Positions 9,597 to 17,541 of a stretch of DNA of 53,391 nucleotides are shown piece by piece. The notes beneath the pieces were generated by a model that saw only the letters and a program-made list of their open reading frames with translations, was not told the origin of the DNA and searched no databases. This DNA is from Jiangella aurantiaca (GTDB lineage: Bacteria; Actinomycetota; Actinomycetes; Jiangellales; Jiangellaceae), in the NCBI RefSeq assembly GCF_004349105.1, contig NZ_SMLB01000044.1, positions 1 to 53,391 of the forward strand, in the 5' to 3' direction. Position 1 is the stretch's first letter; every line of letters starts with the position of its first letter. The position numbers were made by a program, and so were the translations under genes.

Positions 9597-10367
9597 ATGA
9601 CCGCTGTGCTCGTGACGGGCGCGGCCGGCAAGGTCGCCGGAATGCTCCGGCCCGGCCTGACCGGCCTCGACGTGCGCGCCGTGGACACCCGCGAGGTGAT
9701 CGGCTGGGACGACGCCGACACCGGCACCGGTGACCTCGCCGACCCAGGGTTCACCGCGGCGGCGGTCGACGGCATGGATGCCGTCGTGCACCTCGCCGCC
9801 AACCCGTCGCCCGGCGCGTCGTGGTCGCAGTTTCGCCGTCCGAACGTCGACGCCGTCGTGACCCTGCTGGACGCGGCCTGGGCAGCCGGGGTGGCGAAGG
9901 TCGTGCTGGCCAGCTCGGTGCACGCGATGGGCGGCTATATCGCCGACGGCTTGCCCGCCGGCACACTGGTCGACCCGGCGTGGCCGGTGCGGCCGTGCTG
10001 CACGTACGGCGCCAGCAAGGTGTTCGCCGAGGCCTACGCCCGCACCGTCGCGGACGGCGGCGGGCCCGCCATGATGTGCCTGCGGCTCGGCGGCGTGGTG
10101 CCGCGGCCGACCGACACCGGCACCCTGCTGGGCTGGCTCTCCCCTAGTGACCTGCGGCTGCTGGTGCGGGCCGCGCTGGTGGCGGACGTCCGGTACGGCT
10201 GCTACTTCGGGGTGTCGGCGAACGCCCGGGGCGTGTTCGACTTCACCAACGCGACGGACGAGCTGGGCTACCGGCCGGAGTCCGACTCCGAGGCCTACGC
10301 TGCGGAGGTCACACCCCGCGATGGCGGCCTGTGCCGGTGGCGCACCGAGCGCACCGCCGCCCTCTGA
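9597..10367 (+). CDS. NAD-dependent epimerase/dehydratase family protein, uronate-dehydrogenase-like
   Basis: The product is 256 aa, an extended SDR: TGAAGKVAG at the N-terminus binds NAD, ASSVHA is the catalytic Ser region, and YGASK is the Tyr/Lys pair. Architecture and motif spacing (CRLGG region, then WLSPSD, then GVSANARGVFD, then a short LGYRPE tail) match bacterial uronate dehydrogenases, which oxidise D-galacturonate or D-glucuronate to aldarolactones. The length agrees with that family. ATG 9597 is chosen over GTG 9591 because GGTGAGG (9585-9591) sits 5 nt upstream. It follows a galactonate-dehydratase-like gene by 7 bp. A uronate-to-aldarate route that ends in a keto-deoxy acid is the best reading, but the substrate is inferred. 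Confidence 0.8.
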   Translation: MTAVLVTGAAGKVAGMLRPGLTGLDVRAVDTREVIGWDDADTGTGDLADPGFTAAAVDGMDAVVHLAANPSPGASWSQFRRPNVDAVVTLLDAAWAAGVAKVVLASSVHAMGGYIADGLPAGTLVDPAWPVRPCCTYGASKVFAEAYARTVADGGGPAMMCLRLGGVVPRPTDTGTLLGWLSPSDLRLLVRAALVADVRYGCYFGVSANARGVFDFTNATDELGYRPESDSEAYAAEVTPRDGGLCRWRTERTAAL

Positions 10368-10401
10368 CAGACGGTGCCAGCCGCCACGAAGGTGAAATGA
10401 G

Positions 10402-10417
10402 CCTGCTGCGCAGCAGG
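10402..10417. terminator. Palindrome between convergent genes (possible bidirectional terminator)
   Basis: CCTGCTGCGCAGCAGG is a perfect 16-bp palindrome in the 79-bp gap between the ends of the converging uronate-dehydrogenase-like gene and the LuxR-type gene. It can fold as a 6-bp stem with a GCGC loop. No T-run follows on either strand. Confidence 0.4.
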
Positions 10418-10446
10418 GCGCCTCACGTCCAGCGCTGAACGGCCCG

Positions 10447-13389
10447 TCAGGAGGCGGCGGTGTCGAGCAGGCCGTCGCGGTGGGCGATGGCGGCCGCCTC
10501 GCCGCGGCCGGAGGCGCCCAGCTTGGCCAGGATGTTCGACACGTGCACGCTGGCGGTCTTGGCGCTGATGAACAGCTCTTCACCGATCTCGCGGTTGCTC
10601 CGCCCCGCGGCGACCAGTCGGAGCACCTCGTGCTCGCGCACCGTCAGGCCGGACGGCGCCGCCGGGGCCGGGACGCCGGAGACCAGCGGCAAGTGGGCCT
10701 GCCGGGAGAACGCGTCGATCCAGCCGCGGAACAGCGCCGCGCCCAGAGCGTCGGCCGCGGCGGCCGCCTGGCGCAGCGCGTCGAGGGCGTGGTCGCGGTC
10801 GCCGGTGGCGGCGAGCGCCTGTCCGAGCCGGTAGCCGGCGTACGGGACCAGGTGCACCGGGCCCTCGGCCGCCCGCAACGCGGTCAGCGCGCGGTCCCAC
10901 GCCTCGACGTCGGTGCCACCGAGGCCGGCCAGTTCGGCCTCGACCAGCACGGTCCACACGCCGACCGGCCAGCCGCGGGCCGCGTCCGCGGTGAGAGCGC
11001 GCAGCCAGGCGGCGTCGGACTCGAATCCGTCGGCGGTGCCGGCGGACCGGATGCGCGCGCCGAGCGCCTGTGCACCGGCGAAGGCCAGCGGCAGGTCGTA
11101 ACCGGGCACCGCGGCGTCGGCGTGCGCCCCGATCTCGCCGGCGACCGTGGCCCAGGCCCGCTCAGGGTCGTCCTGGGCAAGCGCGACGTCGGCCTCGAGC
11201 CGGGCCACCAGCCGGCTGTCCTGCGGCAGCACGACCCGGCGCGTCATGCCGGCCCGCAGCCGCTCGACCGCCGCGGCCGCCGCGTCGACGTCGCCGCGCC
11301 ACAGGCCGAGCCAGGCCTGCAGGCCGATCATGTGCCGCTCGTGGTTGGGCGGCGGCACCAGCTCGAGGCCGCGCTCGATCATCCGCTCGGCCCGCTCCCA
11401 GTCGCCCAGCGCCAGCATCGGCTCGGCCGCGTTGCCGGCCAGCACCACGCCGGAGGTGCGCTTGCGGCCGCGGTTGCGGGCGTGCTCGTAGCCCTCGGTG
11501 GCGACGTCGACGGCGTCGCGGTAGCGGCCGAGCAGGGTGTAGGCGTCGGACAGGTTGACGAAGTAGCGGTGCAGGTGATCGGGCTCCGCGGTGGCGGTGG
11601 GCCCGGCCCGGCGCAGCTCGGCGAGTGCCTTCTCGGCGTCGCCCACGTGCACCCAGGCGGTGCCCCTGGTGATCTGCGCGGAGGCGACGATGCGGTCGAG
11701 CCCGGTGGCCGACGCGACCTGCTCGGCCTCGTCGGCGATCGCCAGGCATTCGTCGAACCGCCAGTCGAGCATGAGCATGGTGGCCAGCCAGTCCAGCGCC
11801 TCGGCCCGTTGCACCGACGGCTCGGCCGGGATGAGCTCGCGCGCCTCCATGAGCGCCTCGATCGCGCCGTGGCGGCCGAGCCGGTTCTTCACATTGCCCT
11901 GGAGCGCCAGCAGCCAGCCGGCCCGGGCGGGGTCGGCCGCACGGTCGACCAACCGCAGTGCCTCTTTGACCAGCGACAAGGTGCGCTCGAAATCGCCGGC
12001 GGCGTAGGCCTCGGTGGCCGCCCGGATGAGGACGTCGAGGCGGTCGCTGCGGGCCACCCGCTCGGGCTCTGCCACCTGGTCCCACAGCTCCAGCGCCCGT
12101 TCCAGCAGCTGCTGCGCGGTTGCGTGGGCGTAGCTGCGGACCAGCTCGTCGGCGGCGGTCAGCGACCAGGCGAACGCCCGCTCGACGTCGTGGGCGGAGT
12201 ACCAGTGGTGCGCCACCTCGGCCGCCGTGGGCGTGTTGGGCATCAGCTCGGGATGCGCCTCGAGCGCCTGCGCGTAGCGGGCATGCATGCGCGCGTGCTC
12301 GCCCGGCAGCATGTCGTCGTGCAGCGCCTCGCGCAGCAGCGCGTGCCGGAATGCGTAGCCGTCGCCGTCGACCACGATGACGCCGGCCGAGACGGCCTCG
12401 CGCAGCGCGGTCTCCAGCGGGCCGGACTGCTCGCCGGCGACCATCTCGAGCACGGAGTGGTCGACCCGGTTGCCGGCCGCCGACATGAGCCGCAGCAGCC
12501 GCTGGGCCTCCTCGGACAGCGGCTCGACCCGGACCAGCAGCAGGTCGCGCAGCGAGCCCGGCAGCTCGGCGCAACCGTGGTCGGCGTGGGCGAGCTCCTC
12601 GACGAAGAACGGGATGCCCTCGCTGCGCTTGACGACGCGGTCGACGTGGGCGCGCTCGGGCGGCCGGCCGAGCAGTTCGCGCAGCTGCTGGACGACCTCG
12701 TCGGCGTCGAGCCGGGGCAGCTCGATGCGGCGCACCTGGCGCAGACGGTCGAGCTCGGCCAGCAGCGGGCGCAGCGGATGGCCGCGGTGCAGCTCGTCGG
12801 AGCGGTAGGTGACGAGGAGCATCAACTGGGCGTCGCGCACCCCGCGGACCAGGAAGCGCAGGAGGTCGCGGGTGGGGCTATCGGCCCACTGCAAGTCCTC
12901 GAGCACCACCACCAGCGGGCGGTCGGCCGCCACCCGCTCGAACAACGACGTGACCACCTCGTACAGCCGGCCGCGGCCCTCGGGCCCCTCGGCCGGCGCC
13001 ACCCCCAGCTCGGGCACCAGCCCAGCCAGCGCCTCGCCGCCCGGGCCGGCCAGCTCGAGCAGCCGCTGTGCCCCGAACTCGGCGTGCAGCCCACGCAGCG
13101 CGCCCACCAGCGGCGCGAACGCCGGCCCCTCGCCGTCGAGCGGCACGGACTGCCCGGCAACCGCCCGCGTGCCGCCGGCGGCCACCTCGGCCACGAACTC
13201 CTCGGCGAGGCGGGTCTTGCCGATGCCGGCCTCGCCCCCGACGAGGACGGTGACCGGCTCACCCGCACGCGCCACGGCGTAGGCCGCGCGGAGGTCGGCG
13301 AGCTGCCGGGCCCTCCCGACGAGGCCCGTGGTGCGGGTGACGTGAATGACCACGTCATTCATCCTGCCACCCGCCACCGACAGCCCCAT
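10447..13389 (-). CDS. Large ATP-binding LuxR-family transcriptional regulator (LAL/MalT-like)
   Basis: The product is 980 aa, typical of large ATP-binding LuxR regulators. An N-terminal AAA/STAND-type ATPase has Walker A GGEAGIGKT (residues 51-59) and Walker B VVVLEDLQWAD (about 160-170). The middle is a long helical, TPR-like region rich in Ala/Leu repeats. The C-terminus has a LuxR helix-turn-helix (LTVREHEVLRLVAAGRSNRE, then KTASVHVSNIL). Such proteins are ATP- and ligand-gated activators. ATG 13389 has GGAAGGA on its 5' side with good spacing; ATG 13362 is a possible later start. It is followed, converging, by the sugar-acid genes and could regulate them, but no operator ties it to them. 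A 56-aa gene lies just upstream on the same strand. Confidence 0.9.
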   Translation of the reverse strand: MGLSVAGGRMNDVVIHVTRTTGLVGRARQLADLRAAYAVARAGEPVTVLVGGEAGIGKTRLAEEFVAEVAAGGTRAVAGQSVPLDGEGPAFAPLVGALRGLHAEFGAQRLLELAGPGGEALAGLVPELGVAPAEGPEGRGRLYEVVTSLFERVAADRPLVVVLEDLQWADSPTRDLLRFLVRGVRDAQLMLLVTYRSDELHRGHPLRPLLAELDRLRQVRRIELPRLDADEVVQQLRELLGRPPERAHVDRVVKRSEGIPFFVEELAHADHGCAELPGSLRDLLLVRVEPLSEEAQRLLRLMSAAGNRVDHSVLEMVAGEQSGPLETALREAVSAGVIVVDGDGYAFRHALLREALHDDMLPGEHARMHARYAQALEAHPELMPNTPTAAEVAHHWYSAHDVERAFAWSLTAADELVRSYAHATAQQLLERALELWDQVAEPERVARSDRLDVLIRAATEAYAAGDFERTLSLVKEALRLVDRAADPARAGWLLALQGNVKNRLGRHGAIEALMEARELIPAEPSVQRAEALDWLATMLMLDWRFDECLAIADEAEQVASATGLDRIVASAQITRGTAWVHVGDAEKALAELRRAGPTATAEPDHLHRYFVNLSDAYTLLGRYRDAVDVATEGYEHARNRGRKRTSGVVLAGNAAEPMLALGDWERAERMIERGLELVPPPNHERHMIGLQAWLGLWRGDVDAAAAAVERLRAGMTRRVVLPQDSRLVARLEADVALAQDDPERAWATVAGEIGAHADAAVPGYDLPLAFAGAQALGARIRSAGTADGFESDAAWLRALTADAARGWPVGVWTVLVEAELAGLGGTDVEAWDRALTALRAAEGPVHLVPYAGYRLGQALAATGDRDHALDALRQAAAAADALGAALFRGWIDAFSRQAHLPLVSGVPAPAAPSGLTVREHEVLRLVAAGRSNREIGEELFISAKTASVHVSNILAKLGASGRGEAAAIAHRDGLLDTAAS

Positions 13390-13421
13390 CCGAATTTCCT
13401 TCCAGCAGATCGGTCCCCAGC

Positions 13422-13592
13422 TCAGGCCGTCCGCGCCCGGCTGCGCGCCCTAGCGGCGGCCTTGCGGCCGGTGGCGGCCTTGGCCGCGGCCAGCGCCTGC
13501 CGGACGAGCCCGTCGTTGCGTGCCTCGGCCCGCAGATCGTGCGACCTCTGGTCGTGGATGATCCGTGCCGCGTAGTCCCCGTGGATGCTCAT
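13422..13592 (-). CDS. Small basic protein of unknown function (56 aa)
   Basis: I do not recognise a family with certainty. The product is 56 aa, starts MSIHGDYAARIIHDQRSHDL, and ends in an Ala/Arg/Lys-rich tail (net positive). Short proteins with this kind of N-terminus recur in actinobacteria without a known role. ATG 13592 is chosen because GAGGAG lies 9 nt upstream; an in-frame ATG at 13637 lacks such support. The basic tail could bind nucleic acid, which is speculation. The gene lies 32 bp before the large LuxR regulator on the same strand, so the two may share a transcript. Confidence 0.6.
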   Translation of the reverse strand: MSIHGDYAARIIHDQRSHDLRAEARNDGLVRQALAAAKAATGRKAAARARSRARTA

Positions 13593-13696
13593 GATGTTCG
13601 GCTCCTCGCCATACTCGTTCGTTCTGTCGTCGAGCATGGTTCTGAGGCGCCGTGTGACACATCGGGAGACTTCCGCATTCTGGCCGGCCGGATCGT

Positions 13697-13733
13697 CTAA
13701 GGCGGCCTGAGGCTGCGCCTAAGGTGGCCCGAG
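13697..13733. promoter_or_regulatory. Direct repeats with 22-bp period upstream of the 56-aa gene
   Basis: CTAAGGCGGCCTGAG (13697-13711) and CTAAGGTGGCCCGAG (13719-13733) differ at 2 of 15 positions and start 22 bp apart, two helical turns. A third partial copy follows (GGCCTAGGG, 13735-13743). This arrangement suits a regulator that binds as tandem dimers. The sites lie about 105-140 bp upstream of the minus-strand start at 13592. Confidence 0.35.
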
Positions 13734-13763
13734 CGGCCTAGGGCGTGTCTTGTCCGGTACTAC

Positions 13764-13825
13764 GTGCCTGGTAATGGCCGCCCGGCGTGTGATCATAAGG
13801 GGTTCTTCTGACACTTCCGTGGGTC
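13764..13825 (+). repeat. Dispersed repeat module, copy 1 of 5 (diverged)
   Basis: It contains GTGCCTGGTAAT and GTGTGATCA (module 1) followed by TTCTTCTGACACTTCCGTGG (module 2). Module 2 shares the core CTTCCGTGGG with copies at 14710-14766, 20687-20741, 51939-51975 and 52450-52477. Confidence 0.45.
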
Positions 13826-14037
13826 CTTCTCGCCTGTGGTTCGCCGCTGTGGACGACGATCGGGGCGTCCCAGGCACCCCCCGAGCCATGGTTGGCGTGG
13901 GCTTGTGGTGTGGCGTTGGTGGCTGTGTGTTCGCCGCCGTTGTCGATGACGATGGGTCGTCGTTGACGTTGACGACCAGGTGTGGACAATCGGTCCGATG
14001 TCGGATGAGTCGCACACTGCGACGACGACCGGCACGC

Positions 14038-14096
14038 TTGATCATGGAGAAGGTCGCCTTTGGAGTCGCGGGAAACCCGACCTTCTCCATGATCAA
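14038..14096. repeat. Perfect 19-bp inverted repeat with 21-nt spacer
   Basis: Left arm 14038-14056 (TTGATCATGGAGAAGGTCG) and right arm 14078-14096 are exact reverse complements. The same arm start, TTGATC then TGGAG, occurs in the palindrome at 48210-48283, so this is one member of a family. It is too long and perfect for a chance event, and it is not followed by a T-run. Confidence 0.75.
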
Positions 14097-14200
14097 CTCG
14101 GTGAGGGAGGGTGTGAGCCGCCATGGGGGGCAGGTCATTCCAGGCGCTGCCCGCCGGGGCGGCTCGCATCCCTGCCGGCGCCGGTGATGGCCGCGGAGGT

Positions 14201-14237
14201 GTTGACATGAGCGCCAACAGTTGGCGCTGGTGTCAAC
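14201..14237. promoter_or_regulatory. 37-bp dyad with GTTGACA/TGTCAAC ends
   Basis: The core AGCGCCAACAGTTGGCGCT (14210-14228) is a 19-bp palindrome around a single central base. It is flanked on both sides by GTTGACA (14201-14207) and TGTCAAC (14231-14237), leaving two mismatched positions per side. The one-base centre favours a protein-binding site over an RNA hairpin. No gene starts nearby. Confidence 0.5.
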
Positions 14238-14709
14238 ACGCCCGGTTGTGATCGGTGCCCGGCCCGGGCCGGCCCAGCGTCGCGGGGGCGGCCGACGCCG
14301 TGACGACGGCGATGTCGCCGCGCCGATCACACGACCTCGCCCGTGACCGCCAGATCCTCGTGATCAGTGACGCCATCATCGGCGTTTTCAATGGCGGCTA
14401 ACAGCTGTGGAAAGCGATGATCACCGGCGATCGTGGCCGAGTTGGTGTCGCCGGGGCAGCAGTAACCGGCCAATGACCACGGTTCTCAGCCGGCCAATGC
14501 CTCTCGACGTGCCGGGACCACGCCAGTGCACCTCGAGGAGTGCCCAGACTCGCCCCGTCCCCCTGATAACTGCCCGTTCTTGGCCGCGGGCGCGCGGGTC
14601 AAGCCGATCCCCGTCCGCGCGAAGCGCCCCTGGTGGTCGGCTTGAGGCGCGCGGTCGCGGCAAGAGAGTGGGGCAGCAGGGGGACGGCGAACGCCACCGA
14701 CCCCGACGA

Positions 14710-14900
14710 CCGGCACACCCGGCGAACCCTGACCCGCCGACCCACGGAAGCAACAGAAGAGCCTCATAAGGATCGGCGGTGCAATGGCGCTGCTGGGTGG
14801 CGTCGGCCATCACGAGGATTACCGAGCGTCACCACGATTGCGGGCCTTGATTGCGGGCCTAGTGAGGCACGGGATTTCGTGGTGAACGTGGTCATTTCCG
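14710..14900. repeat. Dispersed repeat modules, copy 2
   Basis: Module 2 lies on the minus strand (14710-14766; core GCTTCCGTGGGTCGG) and continues into a stretch that matches the copy at 20687-20741 almost base for base. Module 1 lies on the plus strand (14822-14900; GCACGGGATTTCGTGGTGAA) and matches the minus strand of 52479-52545. TTGCGGGCCT is duplicated at 14838-14847 and 14850-14859, an insertion the other copy lacks. Confidence 0.65.
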
Positions 14901-14963
14901 GCTCTCCGACCCGATCGGTGGGCTGGCGGCGGCGTGCGTCACCCGCGATGCGGACACCTCACT

Positions 14964-14998
14964 CGCCCGAGGACCGCACACCGTGCGGTCCTCGGGCG
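14964..14998. terminator. Strong hairpin, 16-bp perfect stem, 3-nt loop
   Basis: Arms 14964-14979 and 14983-14998 (core GAGGACCGCAC / GTGCGGTCCTC) pair perfectly around ACC. It lies downstream of the minus-strand acetyltransferase (ends 15130) and could stop its transcript; no T-run is present. It is nested inside a larger dyad that is shared with 52122-52222. Confidence 0.45.
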
Positions 14999-15129
14999 CC
15001 ATTCGGCCCTGACGCGGGTGACGTGTCTTCCGCGCGAGTGCCGCCACGCTCACGGGCGTCGGCCGGTGGACCGCGGCGGCTCGAGCTGAGGGCGCGAGCC
15101 CGCCGAACCGGTGCTGGCGCAGTCCGGTA

Positions 15130-15708
15130 CTACCAACGCCGGCGCACAGTGCCCTTGGGCCCGGCTACCAAGCTCGCCGCCGGCACATCGTCGGCCACGA
15201 TCGTCCCGGCCGCGACCACGGCGTCGCGACCGATGCTGACGCCAGGCAGGATCGTCGCGCCGGCACCGATCCACACATTCTCCGCCACATCGATCGGCGC
15301 ACCCGTGAGGAACTGGCGCCGCTCGTCAGGGTCCACCGGGTGGCCCATCGTGATGAACGTGGCCTTCGGGCCGACCATCACGCCCTCGCCCAACCGGATG
15401 CCGGCGTAGTCGAGGAACGTGCAGCCCTGATTGATGAAGACACGCTCTGCCAAGTCCAAGCGAAGGCCGTGATCGGTGTAGAAGGGCGGGTAGATCGTGA
15501 CCCTCGCTGGGAGAGGGGCACCCAGAATCTGCTCGAGCAGTGCCGCCTTGCCCGCCTCGTCATCGAACGGGAGGACGTTGAGACGAGAGGTCAGCTCGGT
15601 GACCCGCAACACCCTCTCGCTCATCGCTCTGAACTCGACGCCCAAGACACGCTCGCCCCTCGCCTGGAGCTCCGGATCGTGGATCAGCATGAAGCGGTCG
15701 TTGGTCAT
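15130..15708 (-). CDS. Sugar O-acetyltransferase (hexapeptide-repeat, maltose/galactoside acetyltransferase type)
   Basis: The product is 192 aa, the usual size for maltose/galactoside O-acetyltransferases. The N-terminal helical part (MTNDRFMLIHDPELQARGER, residues 1-20) is followed by the left-handed beta-helix of the hexapeptide family: INQGCTFLDYAGIRLGEGV, VGPKATFITMGHP (catalytic His of the GHP type) and VWIGAGATILPGVSIG. It transfers acetyl from acetyl-CoA to a sugar hydroxyl in the cytoplasm. ATG 15708 starts the conserved N-terminus; no strong ribosome-binding site is seen. It is divergent from an ABC exporter operon across 85 bp, with no functional link evident. Confidence 0.88.
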   Translation of the reverse strand: MTNDRFMLIHDPELQARGERVLGVEFRAMSERVLRVTELTSRLNVLPFDDEAGKAALLEQILGAPLPARVTIYPPFYTDHGLRLDLAERVFINQGCTFLDYAGIRLGEGVMVGPKATFITMGHPVDPDERRQFLTGAPIDVAENVWIGAGATILPGVSIGRDAVVAAGTIVADDVPAASLVAGPKGTVRRRW

Positions 15709-15793
15709 TCGACGATTGTCCACCGGACGGTGGACACCGGATCCCACCACGCGGTGCTCGCGGCCGCCGGGGTCCGGCGGGAATCGTGGAGCC

Positions 15794-16681
15794 ATGACCA
15801 CCACCACCGCCATCCGGGTTCGCGGGCTGCGCAAGGCCTACGCCGGAGTCACCGCCGTCGACGGGCTCGACCTCGACGTCGCGCACGGCGAGGTCTTCGC
15901 CCTGCTGGGGCCGAACGGCGCCGGCAAGACCACCACCGTCGAGATCCTCGAGGGCTATCGCCGCCGCGACGTCGGCGAGGTCAGCGTCCTCGGCGCCGAC
16001 CCGGCCCGGCCGGACGCCGGCTGGCGGGCCCGCATCGGCATCGTGCTGCAGAGCTCCGGCGGCCACGACGAGCTGTCCGTCGGCGAGCTGGTGCACCACT
16101 TCGCCGGCTACTACCCCGACGCGCGCGACCCGGACGAGGTGATCGCATCCGTCGGGCTGGACGAGAAGCGCGGCACCCGGGCGCGGCACCTGTCCGGCGG
16201 CCAGCGCCGCCGACTGGACGTCGCGCTGGGCATCCTGGGCAACCCGGCGCTGCTCTTCCTCGACGAGCCGACCACCGGGTTCGACCCGGAGGCGCGGCGG
16301 GAGTTCTGGGCACTCATCTCCTCGCTCGCCGACGGCGGCACGACGATCATCCTCACCACCCACTACCTGGACGAGGCCGAGCACCTGGCCGACCGCGTCG
16401 GCGTCATCACCGCGGGCCGCGTCGTCGCCCTCGACACCCCTGACCGGCTCGGCGGCCGCGACCAGGACCGCGCCGTCGTGCGGTGGATCGACGACGGCCG
16501 GCCGCACACCGAGCACACCAGTGAGCCCACTGCGCTGATCGCCCGGCTGGCCCAGCGCCTCGGCGGCGAGGTGCCCGGCCTCACCGTCAGCCGGCCGACG
16601 CTCGAGGACGTCTACCTGCGGCTGATCGGCGAACCCGCGACACCCACGACATCCATCGAGACCTTGGAGCCGGCGCCGTGA
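15794..16681 (+). CDS. ABC transporter ATP-binding protein (drug-export DrrA type)
   Basis: The product is 295 aa. Walker A is GPNGAGKTTT, the Q-loop is VLQSSGG, the signature is LSGGQRRRLD, Walker B is LLFLDEPTTGFD, and the H-switch is TTHYLDEAE. The C-terminal extension after the nucleotide-binding domain is usual for DrrA-like subunits. It energises export of a hydrophobic compound together with the permease encoded next, whose GTG overlaps the TGA of this gene by 4 bp. ATG 15794 begins MTTTTAIRVRGLRKAY. A sensor kinase and response regulator follow in the same direction, so the exporter is probably regulated by or senses with them. The substrate is unknown. Confidence 0.93.
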   Translation: MTTTTAIRVRGLRKAYAGVTAVDGLDLDVAHGEVFALLGPNGAGKTTTVEILEGYRRRDVGEVSVLGADPARPDAGWRARIGIVLQSSGGHDELSVGELVHHFAGYYPDARDPDEVIASVGLDEKRGTRARHLSGGQRRRLDVALGILGNPALLFLDEPTTGFDPEARREFWALISSLADGGTTIILTTHYLDEAEHLADRVGVITAGRVVALDTPDRLGGRDQDRAVVRWIDDGRPHTEHTSEPTALIARLAQRLGGEVPGLTVSRPTLEDVYLRLIGEPATPTTSIETLEPAP

Positions 16682-17541
16682 CCACGCCCACCCTGCGATC
16701 CGGAGAACGCCGCATCGCACGTCGCAAGGCGACGCCGCCGCGCATCGCCGTGTCCCGCGCCGTGCTGGAGCTGAAGAGCTACTTCCGCGAGCGCGATTCC
16801 GTCATCTTCTCGTTCCTCTTCCCGATCATCATGCTCGGCCTGTTCTCGGTGGTCTTCGGCGGTGGTGAGGACACGTTCAGCGACGCCCCGGGCGGCGGCA
16901 TCGACTTCGCCCGCTACTTCCTCCCGGGAATGCTCGCCTCGGGAATCATGCTGGTCAGCTTCCAGACGCTGGCGATCAGCCTGGCCATCGAGCGGGAGGA
17001 CGGCACGCTGAAGCGGCTGCGCGGCACGCCGATGCCGCCTGTGGCGTACTTCCTCGGCAAGGTCGGCATGATCCTCGTCGTCGGGCTGAGCCAGATCGCG
17101 CTGCTGCTGGCGGTGGCCGCGCTCGCCTTCGGCGTCGAGCCGCCTACCGAGCCGGCGAAGTGGCTCACGTTCGCCTGGTGCTACGTCCTCGGGACGGCCG
17201 GCGGCACCGTGCTCGGCATCGCGTACTCGTCGGTGCCGCGGTCGGCGAAGAGCGCGTCCGCCGTCGTCGTCGGACCGCTGATCGTGCTGCAGTTCATCTC
17301 CGGCGTGTTCTTCGTCTTCAACGACCTGCCAAGCTGGCTGCAGAACATCGCATCCGTGTTCCCGCTGAAGTGGCTGGCCCAAGGTATGCGTTCGGTGTTC
17401 CTGCCCGACCGCTTCGAACAGGTGGAGGTGTCCGGATCATGGCAGCACGGCCAGACGGTGCTGATCCTGTCGCTGTGGCTGATCGTGGGCCTGGTGATCT
17501 GCGTGCGGAGGTTCCGATGGCAGCGCCGGGACGACGGCTGA
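16678..17541 (+). CDS. ABC transporter permease (ABC-2 type)
   Basis: The product is 287 aa with a basic N-terminus and about six hydrophobic segments (for example FSFLFPIIMLGLFSVVFGG, FLPGMLASGIMLVSFQ, VGPLIVLQFISGVFFVF). It also has the ABC-2 coupling-type motif EREDGTLKRLRGTPM. It forms the membrane half of the exporter with the preceding ATPase. The start is GTG 16678, overlapping the ATPase stop by 4 bp. The gene end overlaps the sensor kinase start by 25 bp, so the whole set is one translationally coupled operon. Confidence 0.92.
   Translation: MTTPTLRSGERRIARRKATPPRIAVSRAVLELKSYFRERDSVIFSFLFPIIMLGLFSVVFGGGEDTFSDAPGGGIDFARYFLPGMLASGIMLVSFQTLAISLAIEREDGTLKRLRGTPMPPVAYFLGKVGMILVVGLSQIALLLAVAALAFGVEPPTEPAKWLTFAWCYVLGTAGGTVLGIAYSSVPRSAKSASAVVVGPLIVLQFISGVFFVFNDLPSWLQNIASVFPLKWLAQGMRSVFLPDRFEQVEVSGSWQHGQTVLILSLWLIVGLVICVRRFRWQRRDDG

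Larger units (their letters stand above)
13638..15129. other. Gene-free region of about 1.5 kb with repeats and palindromes
   Basis: No open frame here has family motifs, plausible codon use together with a ribosome-binding site, or a good start. The stretch contains several inverted repeats and dispersed modules, listed separately. Two blocks (14285-14384 and 14938-15042) are clearly similar to blocks in the other large gene-free region (52246-52341 and 52122-52222). It looks like a graveyard or landing site of small mobile sequences rather than decayed protein genes. Confidence 0.6.

Noticed and set aside
10480-13575. 1031-residue open frame opposite the LuxR regulator
   Set aside because: It has low-complexity composition and no motif, and it covers a gene with clear Walker and helix-turn-helix motifs.
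13719-14330. Open frames in the first gene-free region as possible genes
   Set aside because: They have no ribosome-binding site, no recognisable fold and no stable frame preference, and they run through palindromes and repeats shared with 51.7-52.6 kb.
14964-14998. The hairpin as a tRNA-like or small RNA gene
   Set aside because: There is only one stem with a 3-nt loop, no further arms, and no T-loop consensus. It is better read as a terminator or part of a DNA dyad.
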